Assembly: GCA_003427395.1 (NCBI GenBank)
Contig: BFEA01000132.1
Coordinates: forward strand, 1,268,373 to 1,309,302
Direction: 5' to 3'
DNA from: Chara braunii
Lineage: Eukaryota > Streptophyta > Charophyceae > Charales > Characeae
Length of the DNA: 40,930 nucleotides
This document shows positions 9,504-20,720 of the stretch, one piece after another; within the stretch, counting starts at the first letter, position 1, and every line of letters begins with the position of its first letter. The position numbers were made by a program, and so were the translations under genes. The notes under the pieces were generated by a model, which was not told the DNA's origin, searched no databases, and saw only the letters and a list, made by a program, of their open reading frames with translations.

Positions 9504-9910
9504 GTCGGATTTGGGAATGTGGTCGGTGCATTCCTGAGTCAGAGAGGCATAACAATTACAAAAACCGACAAATGAAACAAAAAAAAAAGGAGGGCCATAA
9601 CAATGAACTCATAAAGCACATTAAACATGTTGAATGCAGTCTTGTGTTGGTCTACAGGATCGATCGACTTTGTCTGATGATAGTCAAAGTTTTTGAGATC
9701 CGTCTTGAAAAACACTGGATAACCTACGACCTCGTCCGTCAGTGAGATTATCATTTCAGAATGAAGGATAAAGTTCTTTTTCTTTTGATTTATTTGTCGA
9801 GTCGTGGATAATCAATGCACATATGGAGATATGCTTGTTCTTTGTAGGTACAGACAAAATGGGTGCTCCTACAGTCCTACTGGCTGATAAATTAGAAGGT
9901 TTGGAAGGGG
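9480..9910 (-). pseudogene. Ty3/gypsy retrotransposon reverse transcriptase relic
   Basis: On the minus strand, VGAPILSVPTKNKHISIC (about 9880-9825; compare GAPVLFVKKKDG..RMC), then KEKELYPSF (compare KNKYPLP), then after a frame change VFFKTDLKNFDYHQ and HKTAFNMFNVLYEFIVM (9754-9600; compare FSKIDLKSGYHQ and HKTAF..YGLYEFLVM), then VIVMPL-stop-LRNAPTTF (compare MPFGLTNAPATFQ). This is the order of RT fingers, motif A and motif B in Ty3/gypsy elements. The YxDD box region is not recognisable. There is one frame change near 9755, a one-codon insertion in the DLKSGYHQ motif, an insertion after FIVM, and a TGA at 9539-9541. LTRs were not located. Confidence 0.8.
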
Positions 9911-11083
9911 GAAAGAAGATTATAGAGCAGAGGGAGGAAAAAATGGGGAAAAAAAAAGCCGGCATGAGAAGAAGAAGAAGAAAAGGGAAAGGTCCACGGC
10001 CTCGATCTGTCCTTGGAATGCAATTTTGAATGTTCCCTTTGAAAAAAAGAAAGGAAGAGATGACACCTGAAAGGAATTTGACTTCTTCGTCGGGGGGTTG
10101 AACAAGCTTCCAGTTATGATGATCGTTGCAAGAAACGTTGGTACTCCTGAACGGTGAACACTCATAAATATTGGATGTTGTTGCAGTGGCTGCTTCAATA
10201 ACCAAATCAGAGACACGCTCGTAAGCTAAAAATAAGACGAAAGTCATGCTTTTGGAGGAAGAGGAATATTGGAGAAAAATGAGCTACGAGTTAACGACAT
10301 GCAAATGTTACGAGATTGGATAAGAATTGAGGAAGTGACAAGGTCAAACAGTGGATTGCTGGAGTGGCAATATGGCTTCCCCCAGAGTCCCAGGTAGGGA
10401 GACCCGGTGCACTGGGTGGCGGACGAGAAGGAAGGGGGATGGGCCTCTGTCCTGGCCATGCTGGAGCTGGAACTGATATGCATACTTTGGGATCTATGCT
10501 GCCAATTCTCCAAGAGAAAGGAGAGAACATCAAGTCTCAAATTCTGGCCGGGGTACTGGGAAGATGATCGCATCAGACTTTAACGCAGCCCCTGACAGAT
10601 GGGTGGACAGATGTAAGTAACGTCTCCTTCCCCCCCACCAGCATATGATCCAGGATATTTGTCTATCACTGCGCGTGTATGGTCCGGTTCGAAAACTAAA
10701 CCCGGATACTCCTTACTTCTCATGTCTCAGGGACACGTTGTCGGAGGGCGCGGTGTCCCGGCCCTCCGCTGCGTACCAGTCCATCCGCTCACTTACCTCC
10801 ACTGTGCACTAATCTCCAACTCAAGAACCCCCGTAGTACACCGGGCCTCTTAACCGACAACCCTCTGTAGCATAGTGGGCCGTACCTGAGGGGCACCCTG
10901 TTGTGGGACCTGTCCGTTCGGCGCTTCCTTGGGTAAGAGAATGGGTTTGTTTCTGGGTTTTTAGTTGGCAATGGTCCACGCGGGCTTGCCACCCAACCGT
11001 GCTGCTGGGTATAATCGGTGTGTCATAGCAGCCGTCGGGCTCACCCATGAGCATGATAGCAAAAGCCGGAGTGGTCTTTTCAG
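9911..11083. other. No recognisable gene
   Basis: The minus-strand frame that begins at about 10247 runs into the gypsy RT relic, but its upstream part has no motif I can match to protease or gag. 10640-11080 contains several imperfect dyads but no identifiable coding or RNA gene. Confidence 0.4.
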
Positions 11084-11819
11084 GCGTGGATCAGAGATGA
11101 GCACCGAGACATTGGGTCAGGTGCGGGTCTTGATAAGGTGACCTGGGTGGGATGAGGGCGGGTCAAGGCCAGGCAGCCTGGGTGGGTGACAGGTGGGTCA
11201 ACATTAGGCCTGGGTCACCCGAGTGGGTGGGTGACAAGTGGGTGAGTGCTAGGCCTGGGTCACCCGACCCACAGACCCAGGACAACCCATGAGGAGCCCC
11301 TCTGCACCCCCCCAAATCCCTGCACGGAATGTCCACCCGCCTAAACAAGTTGAAGGTGCACGCACAAAATGTCAAGTCCCGTCGTCGGCCTGCCTTGGAA
11401 AAAAAAAAGGTCGAGGTCCTCCTGAAAAAAAAAAAAGCAGGAACCTTCTTTCAAATTTTTCGCATGCTGCTCTTGCCTCTTGGCGGCTCACGGCCCACGT
11501 TTGGATGAGTTACCGCTTTCAAACGGGATGCTGAGTTTCGCTCCCATTAAAACAACACGGGGCGAACCTAACCACAACAGGTGGCAAGGTTCGCTCCCCA
11601 CTTTTGAACTTCTGGAGCGCTTTGAATTTTGGCGCCGTCATCCAGCGCCGACACTTGTGCATGGTTCAGCAGCAGGGAGGAGGTGGCGGGGCGGCGAGGC
11701 GGGGGGCAACGCACCGACGGCCTGGGGAGCAACAGCGCGGCTGCGAGCCACGCACCGACGGCCTGGGAAGCAACAGCGCTGCTACGAGTGAACACGCTCT
11801 GATTCAGGCGTGAAATTCG

Positions 11820-11863
<44 letters not shown>

Positions 11864-11963
11864 NNNNNNNNNNNNNNNNNNNNNNNNNNNNNNNNNNNNN
11901 NNNNNNNNNNNNNNNNNNNNNNNNNNNNNNNNNNNNNNNNNNNNNNNNNNNNNNNNNNNNNNN

Positions 11964-12030
<67 letters not shown>

Positions 12031-12056
12031 GTGGGCAATTCCTGTGAGAGAGACAG

Positions 12057-12098
<42 letters not shown>

Positions 12099-12427
12099 GC
12101 GTGTTTGATTTTGTCATGTCACGTCATAATGTCCTATTGTCTGTAAATGTTCAAAGGGATAGACAACAGTGGGCACGGCCGTCTGCGGGTGAAAAGAGAA
12201 TACATCCCGGGTGAGGGCCGACAATGATTTTCTTGCGGGTGCGGGTGGGTCTGGGTGAACCTTTTTTACGGGTGGCGGGTGGGTTGGGCGTGGGCAATAA
12301 GATTCGAAAAAATGCTTGGGTGGGTGGATCAGCTTCAAACCTTTTTTTTTTTTTTTAACTCAGAAAATTTTGGGTGGGTTGGGTGAAGTGGCATTTCAAA
12401 AAAAAAATGCTCATCTCTGGCGTGGAT
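11084..12427. mobile_element. Non-autonomous hAT-type DNA transposon with 8-bp target duplication
   Basis: The element spans 11092-12419 (1328 bp including 100 N). Its ends are perfect 12-bp inverted repeats, CAGAGATGAGCA and TGCTCATCTCTG, and the 8-bp direct repeat GCGTGGAT flanks it exactly (11084-11091 and 12420-12427). CAG-type termini and an 8-bp duplication are hallmarks of hAT elements. Both subterminal regions are packed with GGGT/GGTGGGT motifs, resembling the clustered subterminal transposase-binding sites of hAT elements. No transposase ORF or DDE/hATC motif was seen, so movement would need a partner in trans. The interior carries GA/CT microsatellites and the assembly gap. Confidence 0.85.
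11825..12094. repeat. GA/CT microsatellites flanking a 100-N gap
   Basis: (GA)n runs to 11863, N fills 11864-11963 (exactly 100, a conventional placeholder length), then (CT)n runs to about 12027 and again over about 12059-12094. The switch from GA to CT across the gap means either a real inverted arrangement or a mis-sized join. Long frames through it are artefacts. Confidence 0.95.
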
Positions 12428-12643
12428 TGAGCCCCTGTAGCGGGGTTATGGGATAGGTGCGGTGGCGACGGTCACCGTCAGTAAAAAGGAAAATGCAAAA
12501 AGAAAGGGAAGGAGAAAGGTAGAGTGCTAAGCTTTGGATTTGTGCTTAGACTTGGATTGCTGTCCTAGCGTCTCAGTGTCTGTTGGGTTTTAGTGAAGTC
12601 GTGGCGCAAGAGAACTTTGAAACGCCATTTTTCCTCTTCTGTT

Positions 12644-12710
12644 GATGTTATTATCATTATTATTATTTATTATTACTATTATTACTATTATTATTATTTC
12701 TATTATTAAC
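12644..12710. repeat. ATT-type microsatellite
   Basis: An imperfect (ATT)n/(ACT)n run. A related T-rich TTTATTTATTT stretch occurs near 13096-13115, beyond the tRNA-like segment. Confidence 0.85.
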
Positions 12711-12835
12711 TCTCTTATTTTGATCTCCTCCTTCAGTCATTTCGCGAGGAGTGGCCTAGACTGGTCAGACCCTTCGCTTATCATCCTGTGGCTGACGTGT
12801 TCGGCTGAACGCCGCGCAGTGGGACCTCAAAAGAG

Positions 12836-13130
12836 GGGCAACCCGTGGCCGCATTGGTAGGAGACTCATCACCTCCCGAGAGGGGTCATGAGTCCGCTCC
12901 TTGCCATCGAACACGGGTACCCGTTAGGGGTAGTCCAACGGCATATTTTGAAGGGAAAAGGGTGGCAGTCGGTATTCCGTTATGGGACCACCACGTCGGG
13001 CTCACGGCCATGTCACGAAAAGACAAGAGGACTGGGGATCGATAGGAGAGGGGTCTGCCTGCACCATGACCGTTGAGATTGGGTTTTCGGTTTCCTTTAT
13101 TTATTTATTTCTACTATTATTTCTTTAAAA
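12836..13130 (+). mobile_element. Possible tRNA-derived SINE
   Basis: The head (about 12836-12906) resembles a tRNA: GGCAA at the start can pair with TTGCC at 12900-12904, GTGGCCGCATTGGTAG resembles a box A, and CATGAGTCCGCTCC resembles a decayed box B. A unique body follows and ends in GGTTTTCGGTTTCC plus a TTTATTTA run. No target duplication was confirmed and the box B match is weak, so this is a candidate only. Confidence 0.3.
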
Positions 13131-13349
13131 AATATTATTAGCAAGCAGAGTTTAGGAGGCTGATTAAGCACTTCATTTAGAACGCAGGGATCGCGGTGTA
13201 TAGTGATCCCATAAAGGTTGAGAGGGGCTAATTGTTGGCAACTGACCGATAGAAGCGCGCAGGCAGCCCCGTTCTGCTAACGCTAGTAGTCTGAGGGAGA
13301 AGGGCAGAACGATGTGGTACCCCATTATTTGTGTACGTGTGAGCCAGGT

Positions 13350-13868
13350 ATGAAGTCCCTGGCTATTCTGAAGGTGGCTATGGCGGACCGAGACGGTCTA
13401 CGTGGCTATAGGCCGAGGTACATGAGGTACTCTTGGATGTGGGAACGAGAGGATGAGAAGGGTACCTTGGTTGAGACTATACTGGCCTATGGGAGGCCTA
13501 CAGGAGACGTAAGGCTGAAGGTTAACATCTGTAGCCACCGAAAACAGGAAATGAGAAGAGACGAGAGACTGCAGGCGGCTATCACTGAAGCGCGTAATAG
13601 GGCAAAGCAGAGGTGCAGGCAAGACAGGGTAACTGCGGGAATGCGAGTGACTATTACCTACCACGAAGATGACTCGACTACCGGGACCACGACCAGGGAG
13701 GTACAACATGTCGATCGGGACTCGGAAGGGGAGTTTGAGATGAGCAATGCTGAGGCAACTCGGTCCTGGCATGGGGGGGACCAGTGGCGAAGGGACCATC
13801 AGCTGGTCAAGCCTCTGGAGAGTGGCCCGGAGGCCAACTCGCAACGACGGAAGGGCCAGGGCAGCTAG
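13350..13868 (+). CDS. Unrecognised ORF, 172 aa from the ATG
   Basis: An uninterrupted frame runs from GTG at 13314 to a stop at 13866-13868; the first ATG is at 13350. The product is highly charged and rich in R, E and D, with an aromatic patch near its N terminus (RYMRYSWMWERED) and an acidic segment near the C terminus (DRDSEGEFEM). No domain is recognisable. The surrounding DNA is unassigned and no promoter or poly(A) signal is convincing. It could be an exon of a real gene, a retroelement remnant or chance. Confidence 0.3.
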   Translation: MKSLAILKVAMADRDGLRGYRPRYMRYSWMWEREDEKGTLVETILAYGRPTGDVRLKVNICSHRKQEMRRDERLQAAITEARNRAKQRCRQDRVTAGMRVTITYHEDDSTTGTTTREVQHVDRDSEGEFEMSNAEATRSWHGGDQWRRDHQLVKPLESGPEANSQRRKGQGS

Positions 13869-14753
13869 GCTGTGGGAGCGAGGGTCAACTCGCGAGAAAA
13901 AGGGAACGGAGAGAGAGCGAGGAGTGAGATATGCAACGTATGATGCGTGAGAGGGGGATTTTGAATAACGTCAACCGGACTGCTGCACCATTTAGTCGCG
14001 GAGAGAGATGCGACCACGTGTGGGAGGACACAATGCAGTAGAGGGCTAGTCGTCTGTGGGGTAGAAAAGGGGACGGAGTCCCTCTTATCATTTCGTTGAC
14101 GTCACCCTGCCGGATTGGCATCACCTGCTGTAAGAGTGAAGTGTCTGTTGACTCTCCACTGGCACGATCATCCGACAAAACTGGGTGGGTGCTGACAAGG
14201 GGAGACTGGCGCCTGGTTGAGCGAGAGACCGTGTCTACGGGGGAAAGATGCGAGGGATAGGGCAACGGTCTCCATGAGACGTGGTCACGGATGCCTGAAA
14301 ACGGAGGGCGAGAGAGGTGACTCTTGGGCATCCCTGACGAGGTTCTTGACGCGCCCAGACTGTACTTGCTTCCTGGATGGAGGTATTAGCAGCACGACTA
14401 CATGATTCTCGCTTTCTTCCTTTGTACATTCTGCAGCTACCGTAGTGTATTGAGTTGACAGAGCGGATCGAGAACATTGGGATCTTTCACTGGCACAGTC
14501 AGTGTGAGCAACAGTCGAAGGCTATTCTCGAAAGAGTGCGGTGGGGCCAAAAAAGAGCAGATTGAAGTCTAGCACGCGATAGGGGATAGAGTCTCTTTAA
14601 CTGGTGGTGTCCGAGTAGCCGCATGACACGTGTCTCTCCGCCCCTGGAATAGTAATGCCGAGAGTGGAAGCTCCTTACTGAGTTAGTGCAAAGCGGTCCA
14701 AACGACGAGTCAAAGTCTGCTAAGCAGTTGCTGTCAAGAGATGTGCGTCACCA

Positions 14754-14819
<66 letters not shown>

Positions 14820-15880
14820 GTTTTAGAGAGACTTGAGGGATGCCGCTCACCTGGTGCATGTCCTGCCCTCGTGATCATCTCTTGGCTCGTCTTTGCCTTA
14901 AACAGGGCTGACCGACGCATGAAACTGTTTGTCGTCACCATATTTTCCTTAAATAAGTTGATGAGAAAGACTATGAGCGCGCGTTGTGTGTAATCTGGAT
15001 GTGACTAGAGTAGTACTGCATTAGTCACTGTGCACTCAGAAAGCAGTTTGCGGAGAGGCCAGTGAGGGGCGTGTGTGAGCATGCAGTACGCACAAAAGAA
15101 AGAAGTAAAAATCTGCGCAAAAGACCTGTGAAACCGATGCAGACACTAGGTACCTTGTGACTTCATGTTGAGGGCTATCTGTACAGATTCAAATGAGAAG
15201 CCTACGCTGAGAACATGGACGATTGCATCCCAGTTCTACAGTGGGCCGTGTGGTCTCGAATGTGCCATTGCTCATCAAGATGAGATGAGAGTTAACAGAT
15301 GGTGCAGTTACTAGTTGGCGAGGAACTGTTTTATTTCTACGAGACGTACCGGGAATGATAATAATTCAAGCTTGTTGACAACCAGCAAGTGAACCGAGAG
15401 GTCAGACTGGTATTGGACATTTGACGTGATGATAGTTCCGCTGAGGTGGGCAGTTTGATTTCATGCAAATAATTGATATTGCCTGGTCTTGTCAGCACAA
15501 AGCGTAAGGCCCAGGTACGACCTTGTGCCAGGGTGAGAAAAGCTACTGAGGTCGGACTTGTGAAAAGGGGATAGTGTGGGTCAAGAGAGATTATGCCATC
15601 ATGGTATGAAAAAGGGATTTTCCATTCGATCTTTGCTATTATTAACTAAAGTTATGTTATTGCTCAGATGTTGCAGTTCTGTTGGTTATTGATGATGGAA
15701 CGAAAAGGGGTGACTAGGCTCGACAAGAGAATGCTTTCGGTTCTGACCGTGTGATTCGGGCGATAGATATGTTTTTCATGCTGTGTCTGTGAGTTCAGTG
15801 AAGGGGGCTGGGGTCATAAGAGTGATCAGTCTCAACTTACCCTTTTGAAGGATGTGACACCCGTGACAAATTTGTATGGC
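13869..15880. other. No recognisable gene, one long GA microsatellite
   Basis: Apart from (GA)n at about 14756-14816 (roughly 30 units), the interval shows no sustained reading frame, RNA fold or transposon end that I can support. Reading frames are unusually sparse between about 14950 and 15990. Confidence 0.45.
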
Positions 15881-15883
15881 TGT

Positions 15884-16020
15884 ACGAGCCTGTGATCTTA
15901 CGAGTCCGTAGATACTCGTATGGTCACATGAGCGTGTGATCATATACGCTCACGGGTATCACACAAATGACCATGCAGTCTATAGATACTTGTGTGATTG
16001 TATGAGCGTGCGATCATACT
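15884..16020. repeat. Degenerate tandem repeat, period about 73 bp
   Basis: The phrase GTCCGTAGATACTCGTATGG...CATGAGCGTGTGATCATAT recurs as GTCTATAGATACTTGTGTGA...TATGAGCGTGCGATCATAC, and a third weaker unit (TACGAGCCTGTGATCTTA) precedes them. The units contain TGATCA cores and partial dyads. Confidence 0.6.
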
Positions 16021-17700
16021 AACCTATGAACACTCGTGTGGCTGGGTTATAATACAAGCGCAGGAATGGTTGAGACATCACAAACCCAGTGCTACCGCAC
16101 TAGCGTATAAACCCCTACGTAAAACCTGTAAGCGCGTGTTTGAGCCTGCAAGCAAGGCTGTCAACTTAATTCCTCATCCTGGTTGGCTCCAGACGTGTGA
16201 TTGAGATCGGTCTTCTACGAGTGTTGAGCCTGAGTAGTGAGTTGTAGGGGAAGATAACGACAGTTGAAGAAGGTTGCTTATCTATTTGCTAAGTTTTTGC
16301 TTAACAGAGACTAGTATTAGCCGTTCTAGTGGTAATTAATGCTTCAGGTGTTGCTTGGGGTCTGGTCCGGGTTAGTCGAGGGGGAGACAGTACCCGTTCG
16401 TGACGCTCCATTGTAAACGGGGGCCGTGGTTTGGACGCGACTTGTTGCATACACTCCCCCCCCTCCTTGTCTCTGACACTGATGAGTTTCATGGCCCAAG
16501 ACAGGTCAGAGTATATGATGTGTGCCTACCTCGCTGCCTGAGTATATTGTGAATGCATGCATTGCCAACAATTTAGAGCAAACTTCACGACTTCTTCAAA
16601 TCTTCACAGTTGTCAAAATGCTCCGGTGCTCAAAATTCTGTTTTGCGAGCGACTTTTATCACCTCAAGAAAAAAATTGTATGGGAACACTTGGGTGCATC
16701 ATCAGAAAGCACCTAGGGTCTTGGGTACGCATTGGTGGGCAGAGATCAGACAACAAACCATGTACAACGTAATGAATGTGGAAAAGTTTCTGTTTGAATC
16801 CTCCATATCCTATAAATGACCCTCAACTAGGTTGGTTGTGCGTAAAGTTGGCGAGTGGAGCGGATACGTTCCTACCATAGTCATACAACAAGGACCGTCA
16901 CGGTACTTGGGCAGGCAACTCACTTTAAGAGCAATCCTTGGACTATTTCAGCAGGTGCTTAGCTATAACCTGGGTTGGTATAAAATGGCAGTCGAGACCA
17001 GCAGCTGCCGGTTGATTCTCGGAGGGGAGTCTAGGGACTTTCGACAGAAAAGTCGTGTGCCTTCCTTGAAAGTTGCATAGGGGGTGAGAGTCCCTCTTTC
17101 CCACACTGACCCCATTTTTTCTCCTTTACTCCGCTTGAGCTGGGCGTGAAAGAAAAAGGCGTAGAAAACATGAGGGAAGCAGAGGTACTAGTGGTCAAAA
17201 GCGTTATCAATTGAGACAGGTATGAGGGTTGGGGAACGAAAGTCATCCGAAACATGGAACCCACCAGATCCATTCAGAGGGATATCGCAGTTTGTACAAT
17301 CAAGGAGCACAAATACGTTGAGTACGTGTTCTTCTTTCATGATTTGAATAGCAGATTACACAACACCGACTCCTTTCTAAAAATTGTATGCCCTCTTTTC
17401 AGAGACTTCATCAGCAAAGCAGCCAGCGAACTTTATGCCCCGCATCTAATAGTCCAAACCTAAGGAATTAATAATCAATTGTACTACAGTCACAAACATC
17501 TATATCACCTTCATATGACAACATTCTCAGCATTCCACCACTGAGTGACCAGTGTGCAATGACAACATTAGTTCATCTGAGTTATTGCAAAGCATCAGTT
17601 AGACTCAATCAGGGGTTCAATTATTTTCACTTGTCTCAAGACATACAGACAGTGCCTTCTTCCATAAACATTGTTTTAGTTTCAACTTCTACTTCAGCAC
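16021..17700. other. No recognisable gene
   Basis: Short frames exist, but none has a motif or composition that separates it from background. I see no transposon ends or RNA genes. Confidence 0.4.
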
Positions 17701-17739
17701 ATGAGTACAGTTCCGTCGTTCTCAGTCTAGGAGGTTGTT

Positions 17740-18282
17740 ATGGCGGCCCTCAACAGGATTGCTTCAAAAGATGTTTTCCTACATCGGTATGTCAGTGCAG
17801 CCGGTTTGAAACAAGAGGACTTATCCATCTATGTAGTCCACACTGAGTTTGCAGGAGGTGTCATCCATGACTTCAGGGCCTACTTGAAGAATGATCAGGA
17901 AACTCACGAGCACTTCGAATCAGATTAGAGCTCAGGAGCCACGCATCTTGAGGGGAAAGAGAGGAGGTTGGACGGGAGTGAAGTGAAGCTGATTCGTAGC
18001 CTTGGACCAAAGCTCTACACTGACTAGCCCAGGCCCAGGCCTCCAGTACCCTTCACTCTCACGGATGACTCTAATTGCGGTGATCTGGTGAATCTAGCCA
18101 AGAGGTACATTTCGCCTACAGTGATTGATTATGAGGCGGTGACTGAACCATCAGAGTTCCAGCATCTCAGACGAGGGATTTTCTCTCAGCCATATCTTCC
18201 TACTCTATGGAAAGAGTTTATGGTTGATTTTCGTGTTATGAGACTCGGTTGGAAATGTTTAGAACTAGCAAGCTTCAAGTGA
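17740..18282 (+). pseudogene. Unrecognised decayed reading frame
   Basis: One frame from ATG 17740 to a stop at 18280-18282 reads as protein-like sequence of about 180 codons, interrupted only by two TAG codons (17926-17928 and about 18025). Its composition is normal for a globular protein, with segments such as VFLHRYVSAAGL, VNLAKRYISPTVIDYEAV and SQPYLPTLWKEFMVDF. No family is recognised. It lies about 560 bp upstream of a tRNA-Asp-type primer-binding site, so it may be an older gene or element remnant unrelated to that LTR element. Both stops would be lost by TAG-to-TGG changes, but whether the ancestor had Trp there is unknown. Confidence 0.35.
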
Positions 18283-18847
18283 CTCTACATCGAGAGAGCA
18301 CAACCTCAAAGGGTACGGAGACTAGGCCGAAAGCACAAGAGATATGCAGCAAAATGAGAGATTGAGTGTGAAATTCAGAGCGTTGAGTGAGGACTCTTGA
18401 CTAGTGTTGATCATGCTCTCTACATGTGTACTCTCTGAGATTATTTTGAGTTCTCATTCTTCCCTCATTTATCTTGCCTTTGCCCGAGTCAGTCAGTCTT
18501 GCTTCTTTTGCATTGCCTTTACTTGATGATTGCATTTTCTCATGATTCTGTCACAGTTCTCAAAGCAAAAAAATTGGCAAAATTGATGCATGCATGACAT
18601 ATTAGACCTTTATGATTATTACTTGCATAACTTGCTGTTCCAAATCAAAATAAAAGATTAATAAGACCGGGGACCGGTGAAGACTGCAATTGAAGGGTCT
18701 CGCTCGAAGCCGGACGCACACAACAGGAAGGGATTTGCTTGATTTAACTTATTTTATTTATTGCAAAGATCATCCAAAATCTTGCGTGACAGTCTGTTGG
18801 CTTTCTTGTTGCCCTAAGAGGCCTAACTGGAAAAAGTGCGACAAAAA

Positions 18848-18865
18848 TAGCGCCGTTGCCGGGGA
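18848..18865 (+). promoter_or_regulatory. LTR-retrotransposon primer-binding site for tRNA-Asp
   Basis: TAGCGCCGTTGCCGGGGA matches the reverse complement of the plant tRNA-Asp(GUC) 3' end (TGGCGCCGTTGCCGGGGA) with one G-to-A difference. An ACA (18841-18843), a possible LTR end, precedes it. In plants this primer site is typical of Ty3/gypsy elements. The 5' LTR would lie upstream, but its start cannot be fixed without a second LTR copy, and no gag frame follows on this strand. Confidence 0.65.
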
Positions 18866-19120
18866 CATGAAAATTTTCGTGTCCGGAACGAGCCTGGGTT
18901 AGTAACAACTTTGAGCTTTGATTAGGATATTAGAAATGTTGACAATGTCTGAATTTTCAAATTGACTTTAACATCTTGAGTGAGTCATTATTTTATTGGA
19001 AGTTTTCAGTCGTTAATTGGGTCTTGTTTCCTCATGTGTGAGGTACCACACCCACACTGGACCGGAGAAGGAGGCTGACGTTATTCCTTGGAGAGGATCA
19101 TGCTTGATCGCAGGTATGCC

Positions 19121-19676
19121 TTATGCTTGATCGTAGCACCACGGGGTGTTACTGTCCACCAGTTCACCCGTGAGCATCCCTTTAGCCACAGCACTGGGGT
19201 CCAAACCAAACTTCAAGTTGGCCAAGGTAGGATCCTCTGGATCCTTGACCGGGTCAAATTGCTCAATAATTTTACCAAAACCTTTCTCAATGCCGGATAT
19301 GATAAACATTGAAGCAGCATCAAGGGAAAAACGCAACGCCATGACCCAGTAAGCCTTTTTCTTGTCCTCTTCTCTCTAAGACTTCTGTTCCCATTTCTGC
19401 TTTTGGTAACCATTTTCTGAGCAGAATTGTATAGAGTTGGTTATTTTCTCTGAATTTTGTCATTCCTTTCCTTATCATCCAATCATAAGTCCCTGGGTCT
19501 TTCGCCACATACGTGAGTTGGGCTTTACCTTCATTATGAGACAGTCCTCGAAGGGTGAGGAGTTTCTCCTCATCCATGAGAGAGTCTTCAATTGAACGTA
19601 TCAAGTCCAACTTTTTGTCATTCGGGAGGTTCTTCGCTGCACCTTGGAAGAGGATAGCCATAGTCCGTTCTTTCAA
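19121..19676 (-). pseudogene. Retroelement gag/ORF1-like relic
   Basis: Minus-strand reading from 19676 gives a protein-like frame containing YVAKDPGTYDWMIRKGMTKF. After a frame change near 19345-19375 it continues as KKKAYWVMALRFSLDAASMF, then GFGKIIEQFDP, PTLANLKFGLDP and SNTPWC, ending at a TAA soon after the first Cys. The spacing W-V-M-A-L...LDA....I..G.G.........P.L.N.KF.LDP........SNTPWC resembles nucleic-acid-binding ORF1/gag-type proteins that end in a zinc knuckle, as I recall from multicopy charophyte proteins; the knuckle itself is lost. Its orientation is opposite to the tRNA-Asp primer site, so it belongs to a different element. No start codon can be defended. Confidence 0.45.
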
Positions 19677-19948
19677 GAACTTGTCTTTTCCGTGGGGCGA
19701 ACCTCTAGACAGTCGTCTTCCTCGTCGGTCGAGACATCTATGTAATCAGACACGTCCTGGTAGGTATAGAGTTCAAATACCACCCCTTTACCATGTTGGT
19801 AGGTATGTCCGTGTCCGTGGACGATGCCTGGCCTGATGCGCCACAGGGGAGTGTTGGGCTGCATCACCCCCTGAGGGCTCCACCCACTGGCAGTCCCTTT
19901 CCTAGAACGGGGGGACTCGGGTGAACAACGAGTAACAGGACTTAAGGG

Positions 19949-19983
<35 letters not shown>
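19949..19983. repeat. Poly(A) run of about 35 bp
   Basis: An uninterrupted A tract follows ACTTAAGGG. It may be a retroposon tail on the plus strand. A poly(G) stretch follows at about 20098-20119. Confidence 0.9.
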
Positions 19984-19985
<2 letters not shown>

Positions 19986-20539
19986 TAGGACATGATGCAG
20001 GTGTAGAGAGTACTTTCTCACAAATGGTGTCTTTTATTGTGAGGACCCGGCCTCGATATTGATGATTGTTTTGAAGAATATATGAGACCTGTTTTGAGGG
20101 GGGGAGGGGGGGGGGGGGAATAAAAAAAATGGTGTCTTTTCGCTGACTTCTAGATAGAGTTGTAGAACTGTACCAGTAGGGGGCTGACGCTACTAACCGC
20201 AGAGGTAAGAGAGCTACTAAGATGCTCTCTTTCTCTGGTGTGAAAATCAATCCTGTGTATAGGACGAACAACTAGGGGTCATTATGTGATACCCCGACGG
20301 TCCCCCGTTGCTGCTGGGGCTCCATACCGGGTGACCCGAGTTGGCGAGCTGCAGCACTGTGGTGAGTCAATGTTGTTAACAATTTTAATAATATCAGATT
20401 TGTCAATAAAGATAGATACTAATGAATAGGGATGAACCTTATCCCGAAAAAAAATGAAAATGAAAAGAATGTCAATAATAACGAACACAAGAAATGAGTA
20501 ATCATTATGATGAATTGATGATCACCATAAGCAATCAAA

Positions 20540-20720
20540 CTAAGGGGCTCGTTAGACACTCCTCGGGCGCTAAAAAATCCCGAGGAAATGATCGTTCCAT
20601 CTGTCCTCGGAGAGAGTTCCTTGGAAACCGATGTGAAAACATTTCCTCGGGGCGTCCTCGGGCCGTCCTCGGGCTACAGGCATTTGGCTGTGCTCCCCAA
20701 GGTACCTCGCGAGGTCCCTC
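20540..20720. repeat. Cluster of CCTCGG/CCGAGG motifs
   Basis: At least seven CCTCGG cores plus inverted CCGAGG copies are packed into about 180 bp upstream of the trihelix-like gene, for example GGGGCGTCCTCGGGCCG. It could be a decayed miniature element or a promoter-proximal element cluster. The region marks the start of the GC-rich island. Confidence 0.5.

Noticed and set aside
11568-12214. Long ORFs of Arg-Glu or Leu-Ser repeats through the GA/CT tracts and the N gap
   Set aside because: Microsatellite translation with unknown residues; no real coding content.
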